Counted from the first letter of the stretch, positions 1 through 11,640 are shown. The stretch is 64,000 bases of DNA from Oceanicella actignis (GCF_008124525.1 NZ_VNHJ01000001.1:186001-250000), one strand, 5' to 3'. Notes: generated by a model not told the origin, from the letters alone. Translations and numbers: made by a program.

Positions 1-468
1 CGGCCCCGCCCCTCGCGCCAAAGGGCGGCCGTCCCGCGGGCCGCGACGCGGCGGCCGAGGGGGCGCGCGGACGCCGACCGTCCCAGGCCGCGCCGCTTCG
101 TCGGTCGGCGCAGGCGCCGGGGCGATGCGGCGCGCGGGCGGCGCAGACGTGGTTGCGGCCGCCCTTCCAGCGCCCGGCCGACATGCGCGCGGGCGGCGCA
201 AGAAGGCGGCCGGCCGTCTCCAGCGCCCGTCGAGCCCCGGCATGCGCGCGCGGCGCAAGGGCATGGACGCGGGCGCGCGCCCGGTGCAGGCTGTCGTTTC
301 GTCAAGGCGGCCGGCCGGCCGGCGTCCGCGGCGCTTCGCCCGGGCCGGGCGTCGGCGCGGCGCGCGCCCAAGGGCCGCGATGACGCAAGGTCGCGCTTGC
401 GGGTCGCGGCGCGCGCGGCAAATCTGCGCGCGCGGCCGCCCGCCGCACGTCATGTCGGGAGGATGTCG
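1..468. other. Gene-free GC-rich leader region
   Basis: I see no convincing gene here. Short open frames exist on the plus strand, but they are arginine/alanine-rich and have no recognisable domain, as expected by chance in very GC-rich DNA. The left part holds a diverged tandem repeat with a period of about 55-59 bases (separate entry). The last 15 bases carry the ribosome binding site of the acyl-CoA synthetase. Confidence 0.6.
130..257. repeat. Diverged 55-59 bp tandem repeat
   Basis: The 16-base word GCGCGCGGGCGGCGCA occurs at 130-145 and again at 185-200, and a shortened version is at 244-257. Both intervals also contain a CCAGCGCCCG word and end in CAT before the next copy. The units are therefore imperfect tandem copies, not chance GC words. 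No function is apparent. Confidence 0.5.
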
Positions 469-2388
469 ATGACCCACGCGCCCAGAACGCTCGCCTCCGT
501 GGAGGACAAGATCGCGATCGAGCGCACGCCCGTCGAGCAGCGCTGGACCGCGCGCTCGATCTACGAGATGCTTTCGCAGACCGTCGAGCGGGTCCCCGAC
601 CTGCCCGCGCTCAGCTTCCAGATCACCTCGGGGCCCAAGGACCGGGCCGAGACGCTGACCTGGCGCGAGCTCAGGGCCCGCGTCACCCAGACCGCCAACC
701 TTCTGCGCGAGCTGGGGATCGAGGAAGGCGACGTCGTCGCCTATCTGCTGCCCAACTGCAACGAGACGGCCATCACCCTGCTGGCGGGCGCGACGGCGGG
801 CATCGTCAACCCGATCAACCCGCTGCTCGAACCCTCGCAGATCGCCGCCATCCTGCGCGAGAGCGGCGCCAAGGCGCTGGTCACCCTCGCGCCCTTTCCC
901 AAGAGCGACGTCGCCCAGAAGGCGGCCGCGGCGCTGGCCGAGGCGCCGGGGGTCAAGACCGTGCTCGAGGTGGATCTGCGCCGCTATCTGGGCCCGCCGC
1001 TGCGCTGGATCGTGCCCTTCGTGCGGCCCAAGGTCTCGTATCCCGAGGGCGTGCGGCGGCTGGATTTCGACGCCGAGACGCGCCGGCGCGACGGCGCGGC
1101 GCTGAACTTCGCCGAAAGCCTCGATCCCGCGCGCATCGGCGCCTATTTCCACACCGGCGGCACCACCGGCATGCCCAAGCTGGCGCAGCATGACCACCGG
1201 GGCATGATCTACAACGGGTGGATCTCGGACTATCTGATGCTGAACTCGGGCGACAACGTGCTGTGCCCGCTGCCGCTGTTCCACGTCTTCGCGGCCTATC
1301 CCATCCTCATCAGCTGCGTGGCGGCGGGGGCGCACATGATCATGCCCACCCCGGCCGGCTATCGCGGCGAGGGGGTGTTCGACAATTTCTGGAAGCTGGT
1401 CGAGCGCTGGAACGTGCAGTTCATGGTCATGGTCCCCACCGCGGCGGCGGCGCTGATGCAGCGCCCGGTGGACGCGGACGTCTCGTCGCTGAAATACGCG
1501 CTGTGCGGCTCGGCGCCGCTGCCGCTCGAGCTGTTCCGCCAGTTCGAGCAGGCGACGGGCGTCAAGATCCTGGAAGGCTACGGCATGACCGAGGCCACCT
1601 GCCTCGTCTCGTGCAACCCGATCGAGGGGCAGCGCAAGGTCGGCTCGGTGGGCATCCCCTTCCCCTACACCGACGTGCGCATCCTGCATTTCGACGAGCA
1701 GGGCCGCATCACGCGCGAATGCGCGACCGACGAGATCGGCGAGATCTGCGTGCGCAATCCGGGCGTGCGCCAGGGCTCGACCTACACCGATCCCTCCAAG
1801 AACCAGGGCCTTTACGCCGAGACCGGGCACCTGCGCACCGGCGATCTGGGCCGGATCGACGCCGACGGCTATCTGTGGATCACCGGCCGGGCCAAGGATC
1901 TGATCATCCGCGGCGGGCACAACATCGACCCCGCGCTGATCGAAGAGGCCCTGGCCGGCCACCCCGCCGTCGCCTTCGTGGGCGCGGTCGGCCAGCCCGA
2001 CGCCCATGCGGGCGAGGTGCCTTGCGCCTATGTCGAGCTCAAGCAGGGGGCCGAGGCCTCGGCGGACGAGCTGATGGCCTTCGCGCGCGAGCGCATCGCC
2101 GAGCGCGCCGCGCATCCCAAGCATGTCGAGGTGCTCGAAGAGCTGCCCAAAACCGCGGTCGGCAAGGTCTTCAAGCCCGATCTGCGCAAGCGCGCCATCG
2201 TGCGCGTCTATGGCGAGGCGCTCGAGAAGGCGGGCATCTCGGCCTCGATCCACGTGGTCGAGGACAAGCGCCTTGGGCTGGTGGCCGAGCTGTCGCCCGC
2301 CGGGGTCGACTCGCTGGACGAGGACGAGGTGCGGGCGGCGCTCGGCGCCTTCCCGCGGCCGTTCCGGATCGTTCCCGCCGAGGCCTGA
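469..2388 (+). CDS. Acyl-CoA synthetase (AMP-binding)
   Basis: 639-residue member of the ANL adenylating superfamily, which activates a carboxylic acid with ATP and ligates it to CoA. The phosphate-binding loop reads AYFHTGGTTGMPKLA, the A5-like motif reads EGYGMTEAT, the hinge/A7-A8 region contains GRAKDLIIRGGHNIDP, and the C-terminal catalytic lysine lies in KTAVGKVFKPDLR. The substrate cannot be read from sequence; relatives are annotated as fatty-acyl-CoA synthases. The start at 469 is chosen because GGGAGG at 457-462 is 6 bases away; the in-frame ATG at 463 abuts that site. The gene is monocistronic as far as visible. It is a close paralogue of the synthetase at 41315-43216, sharing the same loop and hinge wording, so the two probably use related carboxylates. 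Confidence 0.88.
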   Translation: MTHAPRTLASVEDKIAIERTPVEQRWTARSIYEMLSQTVERVPDLPALSFQITSGPKDRAETLTWRELRARVTQTANLLRELGIEEGDVVAYLLPNCNETAITLLAGATAGIVNPINPLLEPSQIAAILRESGAKALVTLAPFPKSDVAQKAAAALAEAPGVKTVLEVDLRRYLGPPLRWIVPFVRPKVSYPEGVRRLDFDAETRRRDGAALNFAESLDPARIGAYFHTGGTTGMPKLAQHDHRGMIYNGWISDYLMLNSGDNVLCPLPLFHVFAAYPILISCVAAGAHMIMPTPAGYRGEGVFDNFWKLVERWNVQFMVMVPTAAAALMQRPVDADVSSLKYALCGSAPLPLELFRQFEQATGVKILEGYGMTEATCLVSCNPIEGQRKVGSVGIPFPYTDVRILHFDEQGRITRECATDEIGEICVRNPGVRQGSTYTDPSKNQGLYAETGHLRTGDLGRIDADGYLWITGRAKDLIIRGGHNIDPALIEEALAGHPAVAFVGAVGQPDAHAGEVPCAYVELKQGAEASADELMAFARERIAERAAHPKHVEVLEELPKTAVGKVFKPDLRKRAIVRVYGEALEKAGISASIHVVEDKRLGLVAELSPAGVDSLDEDEVRAALGAFPRPFRIVPAEA

Positions 2389-2759
2389 GCGGGGCCGCCG
2401 GGCGCGCGAAGGCGGCGCCGCGGCGCGCGGGGGCCGCTCGGGCGACCGGCGCGCCGCGGCGCCGCCCCCGGGCAGGCCCGGCGCCCACCGCCGGGACAGG
2501 GCCTGGCGCCGGCGGCGCAGGCCGCCGCGGCCGGGGGCCGATGCCGCAGACCGCCGCCCGCCGCCCGCGCGGGGCGCGGCCAGGACAAGGCGCGCTTGCC
2601 GCAGGCGATCCGGCCGCCCCGCCGCCCGCGCGGGTCGCCCGCCCGGGTCGCCGGGCGCCGCGGCGCGGGGCGCGGCCCCGGCGGGCGGCGCAATCTGCGC
2701 CGGGGGCGTGACGCGGGTGCGTCGCGCCCTAGCTTTGCGGCAAGGAAGGAGACCCGCCC
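2389..2759. other. GC-rich intergenic gap
   Basis: No gene, RNA or clear terminator is seen between the acyl-CoA synthetase and selO. The sequence is almost entirely G and C with many short GC-rich inverted repeats. The only clear element is the purine-rich CAAGGAAGGAGA stretch just upstream of the selO start. Confidence 0.5.
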
Positions 2760-4265
2760 ATGCAAACGCCCACCGCCGACGTCGCCGCCGACCGCGCCGC
2801 GCCCTTCGCCTTCGACAACAGCTATGCGCGCCTGCCCGAGCGCTTCTACGCCCGCGTTCAGCCCACGCGCCCGCCCGCGCCGCGGCTCTTGCTGCTCAAC
2901 GCCGATCTGGCGCGCGAGCTGGGGGCCGATCCGGCGCTGCTGGCCTCGGAGCAGGGGGCGCGCTGGCTGTCGGGGGCCGAGCTTCCGCCCGGCGCCGAGC
3001 CCCTGGCCATGGCCTATGCGGGGCACCAGTTCGGGCATTTCGTGCCGCAGTTGGGCGACGGGCGCGCGATCCTGCTGGGCGAGGTGATCGACCGCGCGGG
3101 CGTGCGCCAGGACCTTCAGCTCAAGGGCGCGGGGCGCACGCCGTTCTCGCGCATGGGCGACGGGCTGGCGGCGCTGGGGCCGGTGCTGCGCGAGTTCATC
3201 GTCTCCGAGGCCATGCACGCCATGGGCGTGCCCACCACCCGCGCGCTGGCCGCCGCGGCCACCGGCGCCGTGGTGCGGCGCGAGCGCCCGCTGCCCGGCG
3301 CGGTGCTGACCCGCGTCGCCGAGGGGCATGTGCGCGTCGGCACCTTCCAGTTCTTCGCCGCGCAGGGCGATCACGAGGCCGTGCGCACGCTGCTCGATCA
3401 CGTCGTGGCGCGCAACTTTCCGCATCTGGCCCAGGCCCCGAACCGCGCCCGCGCCGCGCTGGACGAGGCCGTGGCCCGCCAGGCGCGGCTGGTGGCGCAG
3501 TGGATGGCGCTGGGCTTCATCCACGGCGTGATGAACACCGACAACATGCATGTGGGCGGGCAGACCATCGACTACGGCCCCTGCGCCTTCATGGACGGGT
3601 TCCGGGCCGACCGCGTGTTCAGCTCGATCGACCATGCGGGGCGCTACGCCTGGAACCAGCAGCCGCGCGCGGCGCATTGGAACCTGTCGCGGCTGGCCGG
3701 GGCGCTGGCGCGCAGCATCGACCCGGACGAGGACCGCGCCATCGCCTCGGCGCAAGAGGCGATCGACGCCTTTCCCGACCTGTTCGCCGCCGCCTGGCGC
3801 GAGGCCTTCGCGCCCAAGCTGGGCCTCGATGCGGCCGCCCCCGAGGCCGAGGCGCTGATCGACGGCGCGCTGCGCCTTCTGGGCGGCGAGGAGACCGACT
3901 TCACCCTGTTCTTCCGCCGCCTTTGCCTGGCGGCCGAGGGCGACTCGGCGCCGGTGCGCGCGCTGTTCCGCGATCCGCGCCCGCTGGACGACTGGCTGGG
4001 CCGCTGGCGCGCGGCGCTTGAGGCCGGGCGCGTTGCGCCGGCCGAGGCGGCGCGGCGCATGCGGGCGGCGAATCCGGCCGTCATCCCGCGCAACCACCGC
4101 GTCGAGCAGGCCATCGCCGCGGCCGAGGCCGGCGATCTGGCGCCGGCCGAGCGCCTGATCGCGGCGCTGCGCCGCCCCTTCGACGAGCCCGCGCCCGAGC
4201 ACGCCGATCTGGCCGCGCCCCCCGCGCCCGCCGAAGCGGTGCGGGTGACCTATTGCGGCACCTGA
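2760..4265 (+). CDS. selO: Protein adenylyltransferase SelO
   Basis: 501-residue SelO/YdiU (UPF0061) pseudokinase, a family that transfers AMP rather than phosphate to hydroxyl side chains of target proteins and is linked to redox stress. Family hallmarks are present in order: AYAGHQFGHFVPQLGDGR near residue 85, LKGAGRTPFSRMGDG near 120, the active-site block GFIHGVMNTDNMHVGGQT near 255 with its Asn-Thr-Asp-Asn, and DYGPCAFMD just after. Length matches the family (about 480-500). The very C-terminus is YCGT; the Cys corresponds to the position that is selenocysteine in eukaryotic SelO and is thought to form a regulatory disulfide. AAGGAAGGAG precedes the ATG. The gene converges with the minus-strand TadE pair, leaving only 6 bases between stop codons. 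Confidence 0.93.
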   Translation: MQTPTADVAADRAAPFAFDNSYARLPERFYARVQPTRPPAPRLLLLNADLARELGADPALLASEQGARWLSGAELPPGAEPLAMAYAGHQFGHFVPQLGDGRAILLGEVIDRAGVRQDLQLKGAGRTPFSRMGDGLAALGPVLREFIVSEAMHAMGVPTTRALAAAATGAVVRRERPLPGAVLTRVAEGHVRVGTFQFFAAQGDHEAVRTLLDHVVARNFPHLAQAPNRARAALDEAVARQARLVAQWMALGFIHGVMNTDNMHVGGQTIDYGPCAFMDGFRADRVFSSIDHAGRYAWNQQPRAAHWNLSRLAGALARSIDPDEDRAIASAQEAIDAFPDLFAAAWREAFAPKLGLDAAAPEAEALIDGALRLLGGEETDFTLFFRRLCLAAEGDSAPVRALFRDPRPLDDWLGRWRAALEAGRVAPAEAARRMRAANPAVIPRNHRVEQAIAAAEAGDLAPAERLIAALRRPFDEPAPEHADLAAPPAPAEAVRVTYCGT

Positions 4266-4271
4266 CGGGGC

Positions 4272-4877
4272 TCAGTTCCTGTAGGCGATCTTCGAGGTGA
4301 AGCGCGGCTCGGTCGGCATGCGCAGGTGCAGCGTGGTCGCCTCGATGCCCGTCCAGCTCAGGATCGGCTCGAAGGGCACGAAGGTCTCGACCAGGATCAG
4401 GCTGTCGCCGTCGGCCATGCGCGGAAACTGCGCGGGGTCGAGGTCCGCGTCGGTCAGCGGCAGGCCCGAGCCGCTGGGCGCGGACCATTCGACGAAGTGG
4501 CGGCCGCCCTCGTATTTCACGCTCGAGATGCGCAGCCACTTGCCCGGCGGCGAGCCCGACAGCAGCTGCTGCAGCAGGTCGTGCAGCGTCGAGACGAAGG
4601 CGTCGTTGACCTCGGTCTGGCGCGAGACGATGTCCGCGATCACGTTCGAGGCGCGCACCGCGTTGCCCCGGTCGCGAAAGGCGTCGTAGAAGGCCAGGCT
4701 GGCCACCAGCCAGAAGATCAGGATGGGGACCCAGATCACGAACTCGACCGTGATCGCGCCGCGCTCGTCGCCGCGCATGCGCCGCGCGCGCGCCGCGCAG
4801 CGCCGCAGCAGCCGCGCGGGGCGCGCCGCGGCCGCGCCGATCGCCGCGCGCAGGGTTTCGCCGCGCGCGCCCATCAT
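4272..4877 (-). CDS. TadE/TadG-like pilus assembly protein
   Basis: 201-residue protein with a basic N-terminus, then the TadE signature GAITVEFVIWVPILIFWLVA (a hydrophobic segment preceded by a prepilin-like cleavage region) followed by a roughly 140-residue extracytoplasmic part. TadE-like pseudopilins belong to tight-adherence (Flp) pilus machines of the inner membrane and periplasm. The start MM (CATCAT at 4872-4877) overlaps the stop of the upstream tadE-like gene by 4 bases, so the two are translationally coupled. No other tad genes (tadA-D, TadG with a vWA domain, flp pilin) lie nearby. Confidence 0.75.
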   Translation of the reverse strand: MMGARGETLRAAIGAAAARPARLLRRCAARARRMRGDERGAITVEFVIWVPILIFWLVASLAFYDAFRDRGNAVRASNVIADIVSRQTEVNDAFVSTLHDLLQQLLSGSPPGKWLRISSVKYEGGRHFVEWSAPSGSGLPLTDADLDPAQFPRMADGDSLILVETFVPFEPILSWTGIEATTLHLRMPTEPRFTSKIAYRN

Positions 4878-5443
4878 TGCGGCTCGTTCACGAAGGCCGA
4901 GTGCGCGATGATCGCGAACTCGCCATTGGCCGAACGGGCCATCGCCTCGGCGAAGCCCATGAGCGGGAACAGCGCGCCGACCACCGTGCAGGCCCGCACG
5001 AACATGATCTGCGAGGGCGCGCCGGGGGTGTAGGTCACGGGCGGGTTGATGACGCCCGCCGAGCGGTCCACGCAGACCGGCTCGGTGGTCGGCGCGCCGC
5101 TTGACAGGGTGAAGGGCGTCAGCTCGAGAATCAGGCTGCTTTCGCAGTCCTTGATGATCTGCGCATGCTCGCAGATGCGCTTCTTGATCGTGGCGGGGGT
5201 GGGGTCGGTCACCAGGCCCAGCCGCAAGTCGCGAATCGCCAGGTCCAGCCCGCGGTCCAGCATGGTGGTGCGCACCATGTACCAGCCGGCTTCGTAGATC
5301 GAGAACACGATCATCAGCAGCACCGGCACGACGATCACGAACTCGACCGTCGCCGCGCCGGCTTCGTCGCGGGCCCCGCCGCGCAGGCGAGCCATGGCCC
5401 GGCCGCATGCGCGGCGCGTCGCCGCAAGCGCCTGTCGCATCAT
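4874..5443 (-). CDS. TadE-like pilus assembly protein
   Basis: 189-residue TadE-family protein. After a short basic leader it has GAATVEFVIVVPVLLMIVFS, matching the TadE membrane segment with its conserved Glu, and then a cysteine-containing outer domain of about 130 residues. It is the first gene of a two-gene minus-strand unit. The start MM at 5438-5443 was chosen because GGAGG lies 5 bases upstream on the minus strand; a longer frame to 5518 lacks such a site and would add a non-family arginine-rich leader. The role in pilus assembly is inferred from family; this pair stands apart from any visible tad operon. Confidence 0.78.
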   Translation of the reverse strand: MMRQALAATRRACGRAMARLRGGARDEAGAATVEFVIVVPVLLMIVFSIYEAGWYMVRTTMLDRGLDLAIRDLRLGLVTDPTPATIKKRICEHAQIIKDCESSLILELTPFTLSSGAPTTEPVCVDRSAGVINPPVTYTPGAPSQIMFVRACTVVGALFPLMGFAEAMARSANGEFAIIAHSAFVNEPQ

Positions 5444-5631
5444 CTTCGCCTCCACGCTCCCGGCGGCGTCGCCGCGCCGGGACTCATCGCGCGCCCGCAA
5501 GGGCCGCGCACGCAACACGCCGGCGGCGCAGGGCGCGCCGATTCGCGCCGGCAGCGAAAAAGGTCGGCCATCGACGCGCCGCGGTCAACCTTGGGGCGCG
5601 CGGCGTTCGCGCGCGGGCGCGAAAACGCGCA

Positions 5632-5684
5632 TTCGGCTTTCGCTTTCTTTCGTTATTGACAGAACAGAGCCGTTCCGCGCATTT
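5632..5684 (+). promoter_or_regulatory. DeoR/GlpR-type operator and glpD promoter
   Basis: Between the divergent tadE-like gene and glpD there is a run of direct repeats: TTCG at 5632-5635, TTTCG at 5638-5642 and TTTCG at 5648-5652. Repeated TTTCG words are typical operators of DeoR-family sugar-phosphate repressors such as GlpR. They abut a good -35 hexamer TTGACA (5656-5661); the -10 (around 5679-5685, CATTTG-like) is weak. A repressor bound here would overlap the promoter. No glpR gene lies in the window, so it would act in trans. Confidence 0.5.
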
Positions 5685-5733
5685 GTTGAAGGCGAAGCGA
5701 TCGCGCGCCCCGCGCCTCGGGAAGGAGCATGCC

Positions 5734-7263
5734 ATGACTTCGGACATCTTCGTGATCGGCGGCGGGGTGAACGGCTGCGGAATCGCCCGCGACGCGGCGG
5801 GGCGGGGCCTGAGCGTCGAGCTGGCCGAGCAGGGCGACCTGGCGCAGGCGACCTCTTCGGCCTCGACCAAGCTGTTCCACGGCGGCTTGCGCTATCTCGA
5901 GTATTACGAGTTCCGCCTGGTGCGCGAGGCGCTGCGCGAGCGCGAGACGCTGCTCGTGGCCATGCCGCACATCTCGTGGCCGCTGCGCTTCGTGCTGCCC
6001 CATCACAAGGGGCTGCGGCCGGCCTGGATGCTGCGGCTGGGGCTGTTTCTTTACGATCACCTGGGCGGGCGCAAGATCCTGCCGCCCTCGCGTTCTCTGG
6101 ACCTGACGCGCGACCCGGCGGGGGCGCCGCTCAAGCCCGAATTCACCCGCGGGTTCGAGTATTCCGACTGCTGGGTCGAGGACAGCCGCCTGGTGGTGCT
6201 GAACGCGCGCGACGCGGCGCGGCGCGGGGCGGTGATCCGCACGCGCACGCGCGTCGAGGCCGCGCGGCGCGAGAACGGGCTGTGGCGGGTGACGCTGCGC
6301 GACATGACCAGCGGCGAGACCTTCGAGCGCTCGGCCCGCATCCTGGTCAACGCCGCCGGGCCCTGGGTGGCGGACGTGATCGGCGCCAAGGCGGGGCTGG
6401 TCACCTCGGACAGGATCCGCCTGGTGCGCGGCTCGCACATCGTCACGCGCAAGCTGTTCGACCACGACCGGCCCTACATCTTCCAGAACGCCGACGGGCG
6501 GGTGCTGTTCGCCATCCCCTACGAGCAGGACTTCACGCTCATCGGCACCACCGACGTCGATCACGAGGGCGACCCCGGCGCGGCCGAGTGCACCCCCGCC
6601 GAGCGCGACTATCTGCTGGCCGCGGTCTCGGCGTATTTCCGCAACCCCGTGACGCGCGAAGACGTGGTATGGTCCTATTCCGGGGTGCGGCCGCTTTACG
6701 ACGACGGCGCCTCGTCGGCCACGGCCGCGACCCGCGACTATGTGCTCAAGGTCGAGGGCGGAAAGGACGGAGAGGCGCCGATGCTGAACGTCTTCGGCGG
6801 CAAGATCACCACCTACCGCAAGCTGGCCGAGGCGGCCATGGCGCGCCTTGTCCCTTGGACCGGCGCCAGGCGCGCCTGGACCGCGCGCGCGCCCCTGCCG
6901 GGCGGCGACTTCCCCTGGGACGGGGCGCCGGCGCTGGCGGCCGAGCTGCGCGCGGCGCATCCCTTCCTGACCGAGCGCTGGGCCATGCGGCTGACCCGCG
7001 CCTACGGGACCGAGGCGCGGGCGCTGCTGGCCGGCGCCGAGCGGGCCGAGGACATGGGCCGCGATTTCGGCGCGACGCTGACCGAGCGCGAGGTGCGCTG
7101 GCTGATGGACAAGGAATGGGCGCGCGCGGCCGATGACGTGCTGTGGCGCCGCTCGAAGCTGGGGCTGCGGCTGGACGAGGCCGAGGCGCGCGCGCTGGAC
7201 GCGTGGATGCGCGCCAACGCGCCCGCTCCGGCCCCCGCGCACGCTGAGGGAGAAGCGCGATGA
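5734..7263 (+). CDS. glpD: Glycerol-3-phosphate dehydrogenase GlpD
   Basis: 509-residue FAD-dependent glycerol-3-phosphate dehydrogenase that oxidises glycerol 3-phosphate to dihydroxyacetone phosphate and passes electrons to the quinone pool at the inner membrane. It opens with the dinucleotide-binding fold DIFVIGGGVNGCGIARDAA, followed by the family block STKLFHGGLRYLEYYE and the FAD-contacting VNAAGPW near residue 210; FGGKITTYRKLAE marks the end of the oxidase domain, and a C-terminal helical domain follows. AAGGAG at 5722-5727 sits 6 bases before the ATG. Its stop overlaps the next start (ATGA), so it is translationally coupled to glpS. It heads the glycerol operon and is probably controlled by the TTTCG-repeat operator. 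Confidence 0.95.
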   Translation: MTSDIFVIGGGVNGCGIARDAAGRGLSVELAEQGDLAQATSSASTKLFHGGLRYLEYYEFRLVREALRERETLLVAMPHISWPLRFVLPHHKGLRPAWMLRLGLFLYDHLGGRKILPPSRSLDLTRDPAGAPLKPEFTRGFEYSDCWVEDSRLVVLNARDAARRGAVIRTRTRVEAARRENGLWRVTLRDMTSGETFERSARILVNAAGPWVADVIGAKAGLVTSDRIRLVRGSHIVTRKLFDHDRPYIFQNADGRVLFAIPYEQDFTLIGTTDVDHEGDPGAAECTPAERDYLLAAVSAYFRNPVTREDVVWSYSGVRPLYDDGASSATAATRDYVLKVEGGKDGEAPMLNVFGGKITTYRKLAEAAMARLVPWTGARRAWTARAPLPGGDFPWDGAPALAAELRAAHPFLTERWAMRLTRAYGTEARALLAGAERAEDMGRDFGATLTEREVRWLMDKEWARAADDVLWRRSKLGLRLDEAEARALDAWMRANAPAPAPAHAEGEAR

Positions 7264-8351
7264 CGCTGACGCTCGAGGGGGTGTCGCGGGTCGTCAACGG
7301 ACAGACCCACATCCACCCCACGGATCTGACGCTCGAGAAGGGCACGATGAACGTGCTGCTGGGTCCGACCCTGTCGGGCAAGACCAGCCTCATGCGGCTG
7401 ATGGCCGGGCTCGACCGGCCCAGCCAGGGGCGCATCCTGTGGGAGGGGCGCGACGTGACCGGCATGCGCGTGCAGGACCGCCGCGTGGCCATGGTCTATC
7501 AGCAGTTCATCAACTACCCGTCCATGACGGTGTATGAGAACATCGCCTCGCCGCTGCGCCTTCAGGGCCTGGACCGCGTCGAGATCGACCGCCGGGTGCG
7601 CCGCGCGGCCGAGCTGGTCAGGCTTGACGACGACAAGCTGCGGCGCAAGCCGCTCGAGCTGTCGGGCGGCCAGCAGCAGCGCTGCGCCCTGGCGCGCGCG
7701 CTGGTCAAGGATGCGGGGCTGGTGCTGCTGGACGAGCCGCTGGCCAATCTGGACTACAAGCTGCGCGAGGAGCTGCGCGCCGAGATCCCGCGCATCTTCG
7801 CCGAGTCGGGGGCGATCTTCGTCTACGCCACCACCGAGCCGCACGAGGCGCTGCTGCTGGGCGGCTTCACAGCCTGCCTGTGGGAAGGCCGCGTGACCCA
7901 GTTCGGCCCCACCCCCGAGGTCTACCGCCGCCCGGCCGACGCGACCACGGCGCGGGTGTTCTCGGACCCGCCGATGAACTTCCTGCGCGCGGTCAAGAGC
8001 GGCGGCGTCCTGCGCGCCGAGACGGGCGACGAGCTGCCCGCCGCCGGGCCGCTGGCGGCGCTGCCCGACGGCGCGCTGCAGCTGGGCTTCCGCCCCGATC
8101 ATCTGCGCATCGGCGCGCCGCGCGCGGGCGACCTGGCCTTCGAGGCGCGCGTGGCGGTGACCGAGCTGACGGGCTCGGAAAGCTTCGTGCATCTGGACCA
8201 CGGCGCGTCGCGCTGGGTGGCGCTGGTGCATGGGGTGCATGACCTGGCGCCGGGCGCCTCGGCGCAGGTCGCCGTCGCCCCCGAACATGTCTATGCGTTC
8301 GGCGAGGACGGGCGGCTCATCGCCGCCGCGGCCTACGCCGCCGCGGCCTGA
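7260..8351 (+). CDS. glpS: Glycerol ABC transporter ATPase GlpS
   Basis: 363-residue MalK-like ATPase of the glycerol importer described as GlpSTPQV in Rhizobium. The Walker A is LGPTLSGKTS, an unusual spelling but with the Lys-Thr kept; the Q-loop lies in MVYQQFINYP, the signature is intact (LSGGQQQRCALARAL), and the Walker B is LVLLDEPLANLD. The switch region reads FVYATTEPHEAL, with Thr where the conserved switch histidine normally stands. A C-terminal regulatory OB-like domain follows from about residue 240. The gene overlaps glpD by 4 bases and its product should pair with GlpT. Taken with GlpT, the heterodimer would have one canonical and one degenerate ATP site. Confidence 0.9.
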   Translation: MTLTLEGVSRVVNGQTHIHPTDLTLEKGTMNVLLGPTLSGKTSLMRLMAGLDRPSQGRILWEGRDVTGMRVQDRRVAMVYQQFINYPSMTVYENIASPLRLQGLDRVEIDRRVRRAAELVRLDDDKLRRKPLELSGGQQQRCALARALVKDAGLVLLDEPLANLDYKLREELRAEIPRIFAESGAIFVYATTEPHEALLLGGFTACLWEGRVTQFGPTPEVYRRPADATTARVFSDPPMNFLRAVKSGGVLRAETGDELPAAGPLAALPDGALQLGFRPDHLRIGAPRAGDLAFEARVAVTELTGSESFVHLDHGASRWVALVHGVHDLAPGASAQVAVAPEHVYAFGEDGRLIAAAAYAAAA

Positions 8352-8369
8352 AACGCGAAGGACACGCCC

Positions 8370-11168
<2,799 letters not shown>

Positions 11169-11169
<1 letters not shown>

Positions 11170-11576
11170 TGACGACGCGCAAGAAGGCTTTCCTGACCAC
11201 GGCCGCGGGCGTCGTCCTGGTCCTGGGCGCGCTGGCCGCCGGGCTGCTGGCCGCGGCGCCGCGCAAGGACGGGGCGGTGGACTGGACCGCGCCGCTGATC
11301 CCCAACGGCTGGATGGCCTGGACCCTGGCGACGGCGGCGTTCTTCTATGTCATCCTGTGCCTTCTGGCGGCGATGACGCTGTGGACGGCGTTCTGGCCGC
11401 AGCCCCCGCGCATGGGCGTGCTGCGCTTCGAGACCACGCCGGGCGACCGGCTGTTCGTCAGCCTGCTGGGCTCGGCCTGGATCTGCCTTGGATGGCTTGC
11501 GTTTTTCGGCGCGCCCCTGACCGGCGCGCTGGCGGTTTGCCTCGTCTGGGCCGCGGCGGTGTTCCGCTGGGTCTGA
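11169..11576 (+). CDS. glpU: Small membrane protein GlpU (DUF2160)
   Basis: 135-residue integral membrane protein of unknown role that occupies the glpU position of glycerol uptake operons. The C-terminal 90 residues match the DUF2160 pattern: MAWTLATAAFFYVILCLLAA, a polar turn with TTPGDRLFVSLLGSAW, then two further hydrophobic segments. An extra N-terminal segment of about 45 residues with its own hydrophobic stretch (AAGVVLVLGALAAGLLAA) makes it longer than the usual roughly 90-residue form. The ATG at 11169 overlaps the glpQ stop; a GTG at 11166 is possible. Confidence 0.75.
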
Positions 11577-11587
11577 CGGAGCGAAGG

Positions 11588-11606
11588 CCCCCGCATCGGG
11601 CGGGGG
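11588..11606 (+). promoter_or_regulatory. Stem-loop between glpU and glpV
   Basis: CCCCCGC (11588-11594) can pair with GCGGGGG (11600-11606) around a 5-base loop. No T-run follows, so it is not a simple terminator. Its position directly before the binding-protein gene fits an mRNA-stabilising or processing hairpin that raises GlpV above the other subunits, a common arrangement for ABC binding proteins; that role is inference. Confidence 0.45.
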
Positions 11607-11640
11607 GAGGTGAATGCATCTCGACACGGGAGGAATGAAG

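Noticed and set aside
2208-4202. A 664-codon minus-strand frame opposite selO
   Set aside because: Same GC artefact; selO is clear on the plus strand and the antisense product has no family features.
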